This document shows, in pieces, positions 8,095 through 15,736 of a DNA stretch of 42,658 nt. The notes beneath the pieces were generated by a model. It saw only the letters and a program-made list of their open reading frames with translations, made no database searches and was not told where the DNA came from. The DNA lies in NCBI GenBank assembly GCA_025923995.1, contig JAICEW010000012.1:1-42658 (forward strand). The letters are read 5' to 3'. How positions within the stretch are numbered: the first letter of the stretch is position 1; the number at the start of each line of letters is the position of its first letter. The stretch is from Vicinamibacteria bacterium (lineage in GTDB: Bacteria > Acidobacteriota > Vicinamibacteria > Fen-336). The position numbers and the translations under genes were made by a program.

Positions 8095-8541
8095 GCGACG
8101 CAGTGTAAGCGCGACGCCGGCCGGCGGGCGTCATCCGGATCAGGAATGATCACCGTCGCCGAGCTTCGCGCGGGTCAGCGCACGTTATCGCGGGTGCTGA
8201 TCGACGTGCTCCGCTCGCGATTCCCGTGGTCCGTGCCGGCGCTCTCTTCAGCGGTATGGCCGGGCCGCCGGCGGCGGCGCTCGGGCCCGCGAGCTACGTC
8301 CTCGTCGGCCTCACTTCGCTGGCAGGCGGGGTGGCCACGTTCGTTTGGTGGCGGCGGGCCGATCACACCGGATAGCGGGTCGACCTCATCGCCCTCTCGG
8401 CACATCCGTGCTGATCCGACGAGCAGCCAGGTGAATCGTCGTGCAGCAGTCGTATCTCTCCCTGCTTGCACCGCGCACGTGCGTCGGGGCACGACGCAAT
8501 CGCCGACGGGGCTCGCGTCTCTGCGCGGCGAAAGACGATAG
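8095..8541. other. Island intergenic stretch with a possible membrane-protein remnant
   Basis: No intact gene is evident. In one plus-strand frame, 8226-8375 encodes about 49 residues ending in a hydrophobic helix and a short basic tail (YVLVGLTSLAGGVATFVWW then RRADHTG). This is like the last helix of a major-facilitator transporter, and the frame continues upstream without a clear start. It could be the tail of a lost transporter gene or chance. The rest shows nothing I can name. Confidence 0.3.
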
Positions 8542-8931
8542 CTAAGCTTCCCGCTGCTTGACGGCGCCGGAGGTTCCAGTGGGCCCGTCTGGCAGAGCAG
8601 CGTGGCGCGCGGTCCAGCGGAGCAGGGCGTCGAGCACCGGGCTTAAGGACTGCCCCCAATCGGTGAGGCGGTATTCCACCTTCGGAGGAATCTGATGGTG
8701 CGCGGTCCGTGCCACGAGGCCGTCGGCCTCCATGTGGCGGAGCTGCTGGCTCAGCATCTTCTCCGATATAGAGGGGATCGCGCGCTGCAGCTCCGAGAAG
8801 CGACGGACCTCGCCTCCAAAGAGCTGGAACAGGATCATCAGTTTCCACCGCCCCGCGAGGAACTTCAGTGCCTCCTCGACGCCCTTCGCCGCCGACATCC
8901 GGGTGTGCGACCTACCGTTCGCGGTCGCCAT
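8542..8931 (-). CDS. HxlR-family winged-helix transcriptional regulator
   Basis: This 129-residue cytoplasmic regulator shows the HxlR core: FLAGRWKLMILFQLFGGEVR, FSELQRAIPSISEKMLSQQL, MEADGLV and PKVEYRLTDWG, in the correct order. The N-terminal cysteine used for redox sensing in YodB/HypR-type members is absent, so a redox role is not supported. The start at ATG 8931 is uncertain because there is no Shine-Dalgarno; ATG 8970 is the alternative. It lies 119 bases downstream of the SDR on the same strand and may control the SnoaL-SDR pair, as such regulators often do. Confidence 0.88.
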   Translation of the reverse strand: MATANGRSHTRMSAAKGVEEALKFLAGRWKLMILFQLFGGEVRRFSELQRAIPSISEKMLSQQLRHMEADGLVARTAHHQIPPKVEYRLTDWGQSLSPVLDALLRWTARHAALPDGPTGTSGAVKQREA

Positions 8932-9050
8932 TGGTGGAGGAGCGCGGCGTGACCTGGTCCTGTGTTGCATCGCCACATTGGAACGACATCGAGTATCACC
9001 GTCAAGGCGGGTCGGGCCCGCCTTGAAGGGAAGCCGAGGGCGGCGAGGCG

Positions 9051-9833
9051 CTAGGCGGTAGGCACCGAGCCTCCGTCGATGACGAACTCGGTACCGGTAA
9101 TCGACGCGGCCTGAGCCGACACGAGGAAAGCGACGAGGTCTGCCACTTCTCGTGGCTTCGCCGGACGGCCGATGGGGATGCCGCCGAGTGAAGCCATCAG
9201 TCGGCTCCGCGCCGCGTCCTCGTCGATGTGGTTCTCCCGCGCGATCCCTTGTACGAGGCCTACGGCGGCTTCCGTCTCGACCCAGCCGGGCGAGACCCGC
9301 ACCACTCGGATGCCTTTCGGGCTGACTTCCTTCGAGAGTCCCTTGCTGTAGTTCGAGAGCGCAGCTTTCGCTGCCGCGTAGGCCATGGTGGCTTCGGGGA
9401 GCGGCAACTGACTCTGGATCGACGTGACGTGGACGATCACGCCCGAACCTCGCGCGAGCATCCCAGGCAGGAGAGCGCGATCCAGTCTCACGGCGGGGAA
9501 CAAGTTGAGATCGAGCGCACGCCGCCACTCCTCGTCGTCGAGGACAGCAAAGCCGCCCGCTGGCGCTGACGATCCACCGACAACGTGGACGACGATATCC
9601 ACGTCTCCGAGACGGTCTCGAACCGCCGCCGCCACCGCGGCGCAGCCGTCTCGGGTTCCCACATCGGCGGCCACGAAGAGAATGCCGGCGGTCGCGTGGC
9701 CAGGCGGTTTGCGGGCGGTTCCGAGGACAGTTGCGCCCGCCTCTCGCAGACGAGCCGCGACGGCCTGCCCGATGCCTTTCGATGCACCGGTGACCAGCGC
9801 CTTGCGGCCGTCGAGGTCGATGGAGGCGCTCAT
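9051..9833 (-). CDS. Short-chain dehydrogenase/reductase (SDR)
   Basis: This 260-residue NAD(P)-dependent oxidoreductase has the classical SDR marks: the cofactor turn [13 protein letters not shown] near residue 14, a variant of the NNAG strand (VHVVGGSS), the catalytic serine in [13 protein letters not shown], and [15 protein letters not shown] carrying the YxxxK dyad. The C-terminus ([15 protein letters not shown]) is the usual substrate-side loop. The ATG at 9833 overlaps the SnoaL-like stop by 4 bases (ATGA). The longer ORF in the track starts inside the upstream gene. The substrate is unknown. Confidence 0.92.
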   Translation of the reverse strand: MSASIDLDGRKALVTGASKGIGQAVAARLREAGATVLGTARKPPGHATAGILFVAADVGTRDGCAAVAAAVRDRLGDVDIVVHVVGGSSAPAGGFAVLDDEEWRRALDLNLFPAVRLDRALLPGMLARGSGVIVHVTSIQSQLPLPEATMAYAAAKAALSNYSKGLSKEVSPKGIRVVRVSPGWVETEAAVGLVQGIARENHIDEDAARSRLMASLGGIPIGRPAKPREVADLVAFLVSAQAASITGTEFVIDGGSVPTA

Positions 9834-10156
9834 CGGATCTCCAGCGACGCGATTGTCCCGCCTTCGATCGTGAAGACATGTTCGAGGTCGAGAGGGCTGT
9901 TGGGGAAGTTCCCGGCCGCTCGCGCGACGACGACCGTATTCCCGCCACGGCTCGCGACTTCGATCGGTTCGGCCGTGTGCTGGTACTTCGCCTTGGCTTC
10001 CTTCATCCACTGCTGGATGGCGGTCGGGCCTTCGATCGTCCGCCCCTCGTCACGTATGACGGCACGCTGGGTGAAGCATCCAGCCAGCGCGTCGAGGTTC
10101 TGCTCCCTCTCGGCCGCGAAGTAGGCGGCCACGGGCGTCGGTAGCGCGAGTGACAT
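9830..10156 (-). CDS. SnoaL-like / NTF2-fold small protein
   Basis: This 108-residue protein matches the cone-shaped NTF2/SnoaL fold. A helix contains [17 protein letters not shown], then [20 protein letters not shown], then beta strands with [20 protein letters not shown] and a closing TIASLEI. Many such proteins bind or isomerise small hydrophobic molecules; others have no catalytic role. A GAGGA site lies before the ATG. It is the first gene of the island's SnoaL-SDR pair, suggesting that the two act on one metabolite. Confidence 0.82.
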   Translation of the reverse strand: MSLALPTPVAAYFAAEREQNLDALAGCFTQRAVIRDEGRTIEGPTAIQQWMKEAKAKYQHTAEPIEVASRGGNTVVVARAAGNFPNSPLDLEHVFTIEGGTIASLEIR

Positions 10157-10263
10157 GATCGGTCCTCAGGTCACAGCCGGTGACCATCCCGAGGATACGC
10201 AGCGCCTTCGTCGCATGGCAAGAACGCACGAGAAGGTAAGGGACTTACCAGGACGTGAGCATT

Positions 10264-10404
10264 CGCGGCGCGGACACCCTTCGTTGTCCGTAGCGCCATG
10301 ACCCGCGCCTTCTGCCTTGGTTTCAGGCTACGCAAGTAGCCCATGTACTGGCCCTGAAGCTTCAGTGCTGGACGGCGCGCCGCCGACAGCCGCAGCCTGT
10401 GGCC
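10264..10404 (-). pseudogene. Remnant of a small basic conserved protein
   Basis: About 47 codons on the minus strand read RLRLSAARRPALKLQGQYMG, then LRSLKPRQKARV and KGVRAA. From memory this resembles a family of small lysine/arginine-rich proteins ending in a helix such as KGVRAAIxxA; here the end degenerates after NAHVL. The enclosing ORF would need a TTG start at 10458 and runs on to 10171 without similarity. Treated as decayed; no function assigned. Confidence 0.35.
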
Positions 10405-10662
10405 ACCGGTCGACGACTTCGCTGTTCCGTTGACGGCAACTGCGAGAGCGGGTGCCAATCGAGCCAGCGCGCGGTCGATTGAGCCTAGCGACGACGGGTG
10501 GCATGGACATCCCTGCTGACTGACTGCCGACGCGATCTCGCCAAGCGCCCGCCTCCAAGGCTGGTGCGACGGCGAATGGTACTACCGTGCACCCCTGCGG
10601 AGGCGGACCCGCGTTTCAGGCGGCAGACCGTCCCACGGCGTTCCGCGACGCTCCGAGGAAAA

Positions 10663-10682
10663 GTGACACAAGCGTGACACAA
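10663..10682. repeat. Tandem GTGACACAA direct repeat near the att site
   Basis: The 9-mer GTGACACAA occurs twice, at 10663-10671 and 10674-10682, offset by 11 bases or about one helical turn, 45 bases inside the att repeat. Position and phasing resemble integrase or accessory-protein arm sites, but this is inference from layout only. Confidence 0.45.
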
Positions 10683-10727
10683 AGGCGGCTCCGAGCCTGC
10701 CTCGGCCGTCCTGCGTACTCATAAGTA

Positions 10728-10784
10728 GTTGCTGGAGTTGGTGGAGCTGACGGGGATCGAACCCGTGACCTCGTGAATGCCATT
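10728..10784. repeat. attachment-site copy within intact tRNA-Ala, 57-bp exact direct repeat
   Basis: Identical to 5568-5624. It covers the 3' part of the tRNA-Ala gene from the anticodon loop to the encoded CCA plus 11 bases beyond it. The tRNA is complete at this junction, so this is the junction where the target gene was restored on integration. Confidence 0.9.
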
Positions 10785-10814
10785 CACGCGCGCTCCCAGC
10801 TGCGCTACAGCCCC
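10739..10814 (-). tRNA. tRNA-Ala (anticodon GGC)
   Basis: The 76-nt cloverleaf folds fully. The acceptor is GGGGCTG/CAGCTCC with one G-T pair, the D stem is GCGC/GCGC, the anticodon stem is CGTGA/TCACG with loop ATGGCAT (anticodon GGC, reads GCC), the T stem is ACGGG/CCCGT with loop TTCGATC, and CCA is encoded. It serves as the integration target of the adjacent island. A good promoter lies upstream at 10831-10859. Confidence 0.96.
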
Positions 10815-10830
10815 ACAGGTTGGAAGGAAG

Positions 10831-10859
10831 ATGGTATCAGCGGGCCGGCGGGGGGTCAA
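10831..10859 (-). promoter_or_regulatory. Sigma-70-type promoter of tRNA-Ala
   Basis: On the minus strand, TTGACC (10859-10854) and TACCAT (10836-10831) are separated by exactly 17 bases, with the tRNA 5' end 16 bases further on. The -35 lies inside the end of the anti-sigma gene. It is the best-matching two-box promoter I noticed in the window. Confidence 0.65.
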
Positions 10860-11568
10860 GATCGGCCGTCTGGACCGAGAGAGCGCGCGCGAACGCGTCG
10901 ACCGCGTCGGGCTGCTCGCTGGTGAGGCCGACCGTCAGGCCCCCGTTGTGCAGGAGCTGCACCGTGCGGCCCATGGACTCGCGGCGCTGGGGCCACCGGA
11001 AGCGCACGGGCCCGGGCACGACGTGCATCGAGAGCCGGTGCTCGCGGTCGGCGTAGTAGATGTGCGCGACGCGGCGGTCCATCAGCATGCAGTAGCGCGC
11101 CCCGACCAGCGTCAGGCCGAGGACGGACTCGGGCGCGCGCGGCACGCGCGTGCCCTGGTCCTCGAACCAGCGCTCGATGACGGCGGGATCGCTGCTCCAG
11201 ACCTTCGCCGGCAGCTTCTCCTTGCCGAAGCAGTGCCCGTGGTCCCACGCGAGCTGGGTCGCGATCAGCCCCGGTGCCCCGCGCACCCAGAGCAGCGCGA
11301 GCACGAGCATTGCGGCCAGCGGAAGGAGCACCCTCCAGGCGCGCCGGGGCCGGGGCGCGTACACCAGGCGCGCGCGGACCGTGGACTCGAGGGCCTTCGG
11401 GAACTCCGGGTGCGGCAGGCTCAGCAGGCGCGCCCTCAGCGCGCGCTCCTGCTCGGCCTGGGCGCGGCAGGACGGGCACGTCCCGAGGTGGGCCTCCAGC
11501 TCGGCGCGCTCGGCCGGCCCCAGAGCGCCGTCGACGTAACCGGTGACGCGGACGGGATCGCAGCTCAC
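10837..11568 (-). CDS. Anti-sigma factor with zinc-finger (zf-HC2) domain
   Basis: This 243-residue membrane protein is likely to sequester the ECF sigma factor encoded just upstream. The N-terminus carries the zf-HC2/ZAS signature: an early Cys, then HLGTCPSC near residues 30-37. A single membrane helix follows (VLLPLAAMLVLALLWV, near residue 90). About 150 further residues outside the cytoplasm include CFGKEKLPAKVW and ARYCMLMDRRVAHIYY, perhaps a sensing domain. The GTG start at 11568 overlaps the sigma stop (GTGA). The longer ORF in the track is a frame artefact through the sigma gene. Confidence 0.9.
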   Translation of the reverse strand: MSCDPVRVTGYVDGALGPAERAELEAHLGTCPSCRAQAEQERALRARLLSLPHPEFPKALESTVRARLVYAPRPRRAWRVLLPLAAMLVLALLWVRGAPGLIATQLAWDHGHCFGKEKLPAKVWSSDPAVIERWFEDQGTRVPRAPESVLGLTLVGARYCMLMDRRVAHIYYADREHRLSMHVVPGPVRFRWPQRRESMGRTVQLLHNGGLTVGLTSEQPDAVDAFARALSVQTADLDPPPAR

Positions 11569-12059
11569 GTGCGTCCTCCGGTGAGCGCGGCGCGCAGCTG
11601 CGCGCGGCCGCGATGGATGCGGGACATCACGGTGCCGATGGGCACGCGCAGCACCTGCGCGATCTCCTCGTAGGACAGCTCCTCCAGGTCGCGCAGGACG
11701 ACCGCGGTGTGGAAGGGCTCCGGCAGCGCCGAGAGAGCCCGCGTCAGCTCCTCCTGCCCGCCGGCCAGGGCCTCCTGCGGGGCGGGCACCGCGGGCCCCT
11801 CGTCGACCAGCTCCACGGTGCGCGGTGAGCGGCCGGCCTTGCGGAAGCTGTCCGTGCGCACGCGGTAGAGGATCGTGTAGAGCCAGGCGCGGATGTTCGT
11901 CCCGGGCGTGAAGGTGTCGTAGGCGCGGAAGGCGCGGAGCATGGTCTCCTGCACCAGGTCCTCGGCGTCGGAGGCGTTGCGGGTCATGCGATAGGCGGTG
12001 CGGTAGAGCGCCCGCAGGTGAGGGAGGGCCTCCGCCTCGAATCGCTCCTCCCGCTTCAC
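11565..12059 (-). CDS. ECF-type RNA polymerase sigma factor
   Basis: This 164-residue group IV sigma factor shows region 2 (ALYRTAYRMTRNASDAEDLV with QETMLRAFRAYDTF, then NIRAWLYTILYRVRTDSFRK) and region 4 (ALSALPEPFHTAVVLRDLEE, then LSYEEIAQVLRVPIGTVMSR with the helix-turn-helix). Start is GTG 12059. It is paired with the overlapping zf-HC2 anti-sigma gene, so activity is probably controlled by release from that protein. Its target promoters cannot be read from the window. Confidence 0.95.
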   Translation of the reverse strand: MKREERFEAEALPHLRALYRTAYRMTRNASDAEDLVQETMLRAFRAYDTFTPGTNIRAWLYTILYRVRTDSFRKAGRSPRTVELVDEGPAVPAPQEALAGGQEELTRALSALPEPFHTAVVLRDLEELSYEEIAQVLRVPIGTVMSRIHRGRAQLRAALTGGRT

Positions 12060-12238
12060 TCTCGGTTCGCCGGACCGGTCCCACGTAGGGGAACGCCGGC
12101 CGGCCGCCTCCTATTCCTCATGCTTGCCGCCCGCCGGCGCGCGATTCTGCCATGGCGCGGCCCGGTTTCCACCGCAGGAGCCAAATCCTGGCGTGTCGTT
12201 GACGGTCCCCGGGGGCGAGGCGAGAATCGAAGTGTAGT

Positions 12239-12616
12239 ATGAAGTACCTGACCACGCTCGAGGTCGCGAACCAGCTGCAGGTCAGCAAGCAGACGCTGCT
12301 CAACTGGCTCTACGACGGGAAGGTCCCCGAGCCTCCCCGCAACCGCAAGGGGTATCGCCTGTGGAGCCCCTCGCGCGTCTCGCTGGTCCGGAAGCTGATC
12401 TCCGACGGCCGCCTCCACACGCGCACGGTCATCCACCGGCAGGCGACCAACCGCCCGGACCTGGTGTCCGAGTACGCGCGCGAGGTCCACCAGTTCCTGG
12501 TCGAAGGCACGGTGGACGTCGAGTCCTTCCTGCGCGAGTTGGCCCGCCTCAACCCGGCCGTGGCCCGCCGCCTGGTCGCGCGCAAGAGCGTCGCGGGCAG
12601 CGCCCGCTCCGCCTGA
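12239..12616 (+). CDS. MerR-like helix-turn-helix DNA-binding protein
   Basis: This 125-residue protein opens with a MerR/excisionase-type winged helix: YLTTLEVANQLQVSKQTLLN, then WLYDGKVPEPPRNRKGYRLW with the typical wing. The C-terminal 60 residues are helical and contain no ligand-binding domain or metal-binding cysteines, so this is not a classical metal-responsive MerR. It diverges from the sigma/anti-sigma pair with a 179-base gap that may hold both promoters. Its regulatory target is unknown. Confidence 0.8.
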   Translation: MKYLTTLEVANQLQVSKQTLLNWLYDGKVPEPPRNRKGYRLWSPSRVSLVRKLISDGRLHTRTVIHRQATNRPDLVSEYAREVHQFLVEGTVDVESFLRELARLNPAVARRLVARKSVAGSARSA

Positions 12617-12674
12617 CCGCCTCCCGAGCGGCGTGTTATCCTGCCCGGTCGTCTTTCAGAAGGAGCGTCGAACC

Positions 12675-13433
12675 ATGCGCAGTCACCGTGTGTTGGGGGC
12701 CGTCGCGCTCTCTTTCGTCATCGCCGCCGCCGCCGCCGCGCAGGACGTGACCATCGTCTACAACATCACCGAAAACGGCCAGCCCAAGGGCACGTCCACG
12801 CAGTACGTGAGCTCGGAGAAGCTGCGGATGGCGAACCCCGAGGGCGACCTCATCATCGAGTACGCCTCGGGACGCCTCGTGTCGATCGACCACAAGAAGA
12901 AGGAGTACTGGGAGACGACGCGCGACGAGATGACCGCCCAGATCGCCCAGATGAACGCGAAGATGGAGGAGTCGATGAAGAACCTCCCGCCCGCCATGCG
13001 CGAGAAGATGGGCAGCATGATGGGCGGCGTCGCCGCCCAGGTCACGGTCACGCCCGGCACGGCGACCAAGAAGATCGCCGGCTACGACACGAAGCAGTAC
13101 ACGGTCTCGATGGGCGAGATGATGAAGCAGGAGATGTGGAACACCGAGGCCGTCCCGTTCCCGACTCCCGCCATCGACGCGCGCAACAGCATGATGACCC
13201 TGGGCAACCCCATGATGAAGGGCGCCAAGGACCTGGTCGAGAAGATGAAGCAGGTGAAGGGCATCCCCCTGGCCGAGACCACCACGGTCAAGATCCTCAC
13301 CAAGACCACCACGACCAGCCGCGAGGCCACGTCGGTCAAGACCGGCGCCATCGACCCCTCCGTCTTCGCGCTGCCCAGCGGCTACAAGAAGGTGGAGTCG
13401 CCGCTCGCGAAGATGTCCAAGTCGGGCAAGTGA
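12675..13433 (+). CDS. Exported DUF4412-like protein
   Basis: This 252-residue protein begins with a signal peptide (VLGAVALSFVIAAAAAAQ). The mature part (DVTIVYNITENGQPKGTSTQ, then DLIIEYASGRLVSIDHKKKEYWE) looks like DUF4412-type beta-rich periplasmic proteins. A methionine-rich segment near residues 95-125 (MNAKMEESMKNLPPAMREKM) is notable and could bind metal, though that is speculative. ATG 12675 is preceded by AGAAGGAGCG; the track ORF starts 14 codons early. The stop overlaps the sulfurtransferase start (GTGA). Confidence 0.75.
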   Translation: MRSHRVLGAVALSFVIAAAAAAQDVTIVYNITENGQPKGTSTQYVSSEKLRMANPEGDLIIEYASGRLVSIDHKKKEYWETTRDEMTAQIAQMNAKMEESMKNLPPAMREKMGSMMGGVAAQVTVTPGTATKKIAGYDTKQYTVSMGEMMKQEMWNTEAVPFPTPAIDARNSMMTLGNPMMKGAKDLVEKMKQVKGIPLAETTTVKILTKTTTTSREATSVKTGAIDPSVFALPSGYKKVESPLAKMSKSGK

Positions 13434-14275
13434 GCGCCGGCGCCGTCGTCTCCACGGAGTGGCTGGCCGGCCACCTGGGGGACGACGGCCTTCGCGTCGT
13501 CGACACCCGCTGGTATCTCGACCCGGCCCGGCGCGGACGCGACGCCTACGCGGCCGGCCACATCCCCGGCGCCATCTACCTCGAGATCGACGGCGACCTC
13601 TCGGCTCCCGGCGGCCGTCGCGGCGGCCCCATCGGGCGCCATCCCTGGCCGTCCGTCGAGCAGGTCGAGCGCGTCATGGGCGCGGCCGGCATCGGGCCCG
13701 ACACGTTCGTCGTCGCCTACGACGACCAGTGGGGCTCGGTGTCCGCGCGGCTGTGGTTCCTGCTGCGCGCGCACGGGCACGACGGCGCCGCGGTATTGGA
13801 CGGCGGCCTGCCGAAGTGGACGGCCGAGGGGCGGCCGCTCGACACCGCGGTCCCCACCGTCGCGCCCCGGCCGTTCGCCGCCCGCCTGCGGCCCGAGCTG
13901 CTCGCGTCGAAGGAGGAGCTGCGGGCGCCTTCGGCGTCGCGCCTGGTGATCGACGCGCGCGCGGCCGAGCGCTATCGGGGCGAGACGGAGCCGATCGACC
14001 CGCGCGCGGGCCACATCCCGGGCGCGGTCAACGCGCCGTACACGGGCAACCTCACGAACGGCGCCGAGCGGGTCTTCCTCTCGCCGGACGAGCTGCGCGC
14101 GCGCTTCGCCGGGCTGGGTGCCGATCGCACCGAGCCGGTCGTCTACTGCGGCTCGGGCGTCACGGCCTGCCACGACATCCTGGCGCTGCACCTGGCCGGC
14201 CTGCCCGCGCGGCTGTACCCCGGCTCGTGGAGCGAGTGGAGCTCGAACCCGGACCTGCCGATCGAGACCTCCTAG
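13430..14275 (+). CDS. Thiosulfate/3-mercaptopyruvate sulfurtransferase (double rhodanese)
   Basis: This 281-residue protein has two rhodanese domains. The inactive N-terminal one contains VVDTRWYLDP and AGHIPGAIYLEIDGDL. The C-terminal one carries the active-site loop YCGSGVTACH with the catalytic cysteine. CGSGVTA is the loop commonly seen in this SseA-like group. It transfers sulfane sulfur to thiols or cyanide. The GTG at 13430 overlaps the upstream stop by 4 bases, so the two form one unit; the link between the products is unclear. The gene overlaps the convergent rmlC end by 4 bases. Confidence 0.93.
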   Translation: MSAGAVVSTEWLAGHLGDDGLRVVDTRWYLDPARRGRDAYAAGHIPGAIYLEIDGDLSAPGGRRGGPIGRHPWPSVEQVERVMGAAGIGPDTFVVAYDDQWGSVSARLWFLLRAHGHDGAAVLDGGLPKWTAEGRPLDTAVPTVAPRPFAARLRPELLASKEELRAPSASRLVIDARAAERYRGETEPIDPRAGHIPGAVNAPYTGNLTNGAERVFLSPDELRARFAGLGADRTEPVVYCGSGVTACHDILALHLAGLPARLYPGSWSEWSSNPDLPIETS

Positions 14276-14826
14276 CGGTCGAAGACGGGCAGGCGGTCGG
14301 TGAGGTCCGCCAGGCGGGGCGCGCGGCGGTCCTTGTCCGACACGATGGGCTCGCGGATGGGCCAGGCCACGCCGATCGCGGGATCGTCCCACGCGACGCT
14401 GATCTCGCCCCCCGGGTCGTAGACGTCGGTGCACTTGTACTCGACGTCGACGCGCTCCGAGAGCACGCAGAAGCCGTGCGCGAACCCGGGCGGGATGTAG
14501 AGCTGGCGGAAGTTCTCGCCCGACAGGTGCACGCCCACCCACTGGCCGAAGGTGGGCGACCCTCGCCGGATGTCGACCGCCACGTCGAACATCTCGCCCG
14601 CGACGGCGCGCACCAGCTTGCCCTGCGGGCGCCGCACCTGCGCGTGCAGGCCGCGCAGCGTCCCGCGCACCGAGTGCGAGTGGTTGTCCTGGACGAAGGG
14701 CCCGGAGACGCCGCCCTCGCGGTACTTGTCCGCGTGGAAGGTCTCGAGGAAGAACCCGCGGGCGTCGCGGTGGACGTCCGGCTCCACGATCACGACGCCG
14801 GGCAGGCCAGTGGGCAGGAACCTCAC
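14272..14826 (-). CDS. rfbC: dTDP-4-dehydrorhamnose 3,5-epimerase
   Basis: This 184-residue cupin enzyme catalyses the third step of dTDP-L-rhamnose synthesis. Family marks are [37 protein letters not shown] with the catalytic histidine, and [15 protein letters not shown], then [20 protein letters not shown]. The GTG at 14826 overlaps the rmlA stop by 4 bases. The ORF in the track runs on into rmlA in another frame. rmlB and rmlD are not in the window, so the pathway is completed elsewhere. Confidence 0.95.
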   Translation of the reverse strand: MRFLPTGLPGVVIVEPDVHRDARGFFLETFHADKYREGGVSGPFVQDNHSHSVRGTLRGLHAQVRRPQGKLVRAVAGEMFDVAVDIRRGSPTFGQWVGVHLSGENFRQLYIPPGFAHGFCVLSERVDVEYKCTDVYDPGGEISVAWDDPAIGVAWPIREPIVSDKDRRAPRLADLTDRLPVFDR

Positions 14827-15704
14827 GGAGCGCCGGCGGCGTCCTCGACCAGCTGCTCCAGGTACTGGCCGTACTCGTTGTGGCGCATCGAGCGCGCGAT
14901 GCGCAGCACGTCCTCGGCCGTGATGAACCCGAGCTTGAAGGCGATCTCCTCGGGACAGGCCACCTTGAGGCCCTGTCGCTGCTCGATGGCCTGGATGAAG
15001 TTCGAGGCCTGCAGCAGCGCCTCCTGGGTGCCGGTGTCGAGCCAGGCCATGCCGCGCCCCAGCACCTCGACCTGCAGCTCGTTCCACTCGAGGTACGCGC
15101 GGTTGACGTCCGTGATCTCCAGCTCGCCGCGCGCGGAGGGCTTGAGCGCGGCCGCCACGTCGAGCACGCGGTTGTCGTAGAAGTACAGGCCGGTGACCGC
15201 GTAGGGCGACCGGGGCTGGGCCGGCTTCTCCTCCAGCCCGATCGCGCGGCCGCCCTGGCCGAACCACACGACGCCGTAGCGCTGGGGATCGCGGACGCGG
15301 TACGCGAACACCGTCGCGCCGCGCTCGCGGCCGGCGGCGTTCTGCAGCATCTCGGACAGGTCGTTCCCGTAGAAGACGTTGTCGCCCAGGGCGAGGGCGA
15401 CGGGGGAGCGGCCCACGAAGTCACGCCCGATGAGGAACGCCTGCGCCAGCCCCTCCGGCCGGGGCTGCGCCGCGTACTCGATGCGGATGCCGAGCGCGCT
15501 CCCGTCGCCCAGGAGGCGCCGGAAGCTCTCCTGGTCGTGAGGCGTCGTGATGACCAGCACCTCGCGGATCCCCGCCAGCATCAGCGTGGACAGCGGGTAG
15601 TAGATCATCGGCTTGTCGTAGATGGGGACGAGCTGCTTGCTGACCGCCAGCGTCAGCGGGTACAGGCGCGTGCCCGAGCCCCCGGCCAGGATGATGCCCT
15701 TCAT
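14823..15704 (-). CDS. rfbA: Glucose-1-phosphate thymidylyltransferase
   Basis: This 293-residue nucleotidyltransferase makes dTDP-glucose, the entry point to dTDP-rhamnose for surface polysaccharide. The N-terminus [20 protein letters not shown] is diagnostic, with [38 protein letters not shown] and [16 protein letters not shown] further on. The start ATG 15704 has no Shine-Dalgarno, but TATGTT lies 12 bases upstream. The 1450-residue ORF of the track is this gene plus a long antisense artefact over the TonB-receptor gene. Confidence 0.96.
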   Translation of the reverse strand: MKGIILAGGSGTRLYPLTLAVSKQLVPIYDKPMIYYPLSTLMLAGIREVLVITTPHDQESFRRLLGDGSALGIRIEYAAQPRPEGLAQAFLIGRDFVGRSPVALALGDNVFYGNDLSEMLQNAAGRERGATVFAYRVRDPQRYGVVWFGQGGRAIGLEEKPAQPRSPYAVTGLYFYDNRVLDVAAALKPSARGELEITDVNRAYLEWNELQVEVLGRGMAWLDTGTQEALLQASNFIQAIEQRQGLKVACPEEIAFKLGFITAEDVLRIARSMRHNEYGQYLEQLVEDAAGAP

Positions 15705-15736
15705 GATCAGCCGCAAAACATACCACGCGACCCGCG

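Larger units (their letters stand above)
10157..10738. other. Gene-poor tRNA-proximal end of the island
   Basis: About 580 bases without an intact gene. This is where an integrase would normally sit next to the tRNA, but no integrase catalytic motifs (R...HxxR...Y) are visible in any frame. It contains a small-protein remnant at 10264-10404 and a doubled GTGACACAA at 10663-10682. The remainder shows nothing I can identify. Confidence 0.5.
5568..10784. mobile_element. tRNA-Ala-bounded genomic island, about 5.16 kb, integrase not found
   Basis: The island is delimited by the two 57-bp repeats and lies downstream of the tRNA-Ala gene in its transcription direction, as expected for a tyrosine-recombinase target. 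Cargo is a MazF/RHH toxin-antitoxin pair, a TPR-metallopeptidase protein, an HxlR regulator, an SDR, an SnoaL-like protein and remnants. No integrase, excisionase or relaxase is recognisable. The element is either a deletion remnant, a satellite mobilised in trans, or one unit of a tandem array whose other parts lie left of the window. Confidence 0.75.

Noticed and set aside
10485-10738. Possible integrase C-terminus near the tRNA
   Set aside because: Plus-strand tails such as KSDTSVTQR look faintly like integrase ends, but no arginine-histidine-tyrosine catalytic motif is present and the frames are short.
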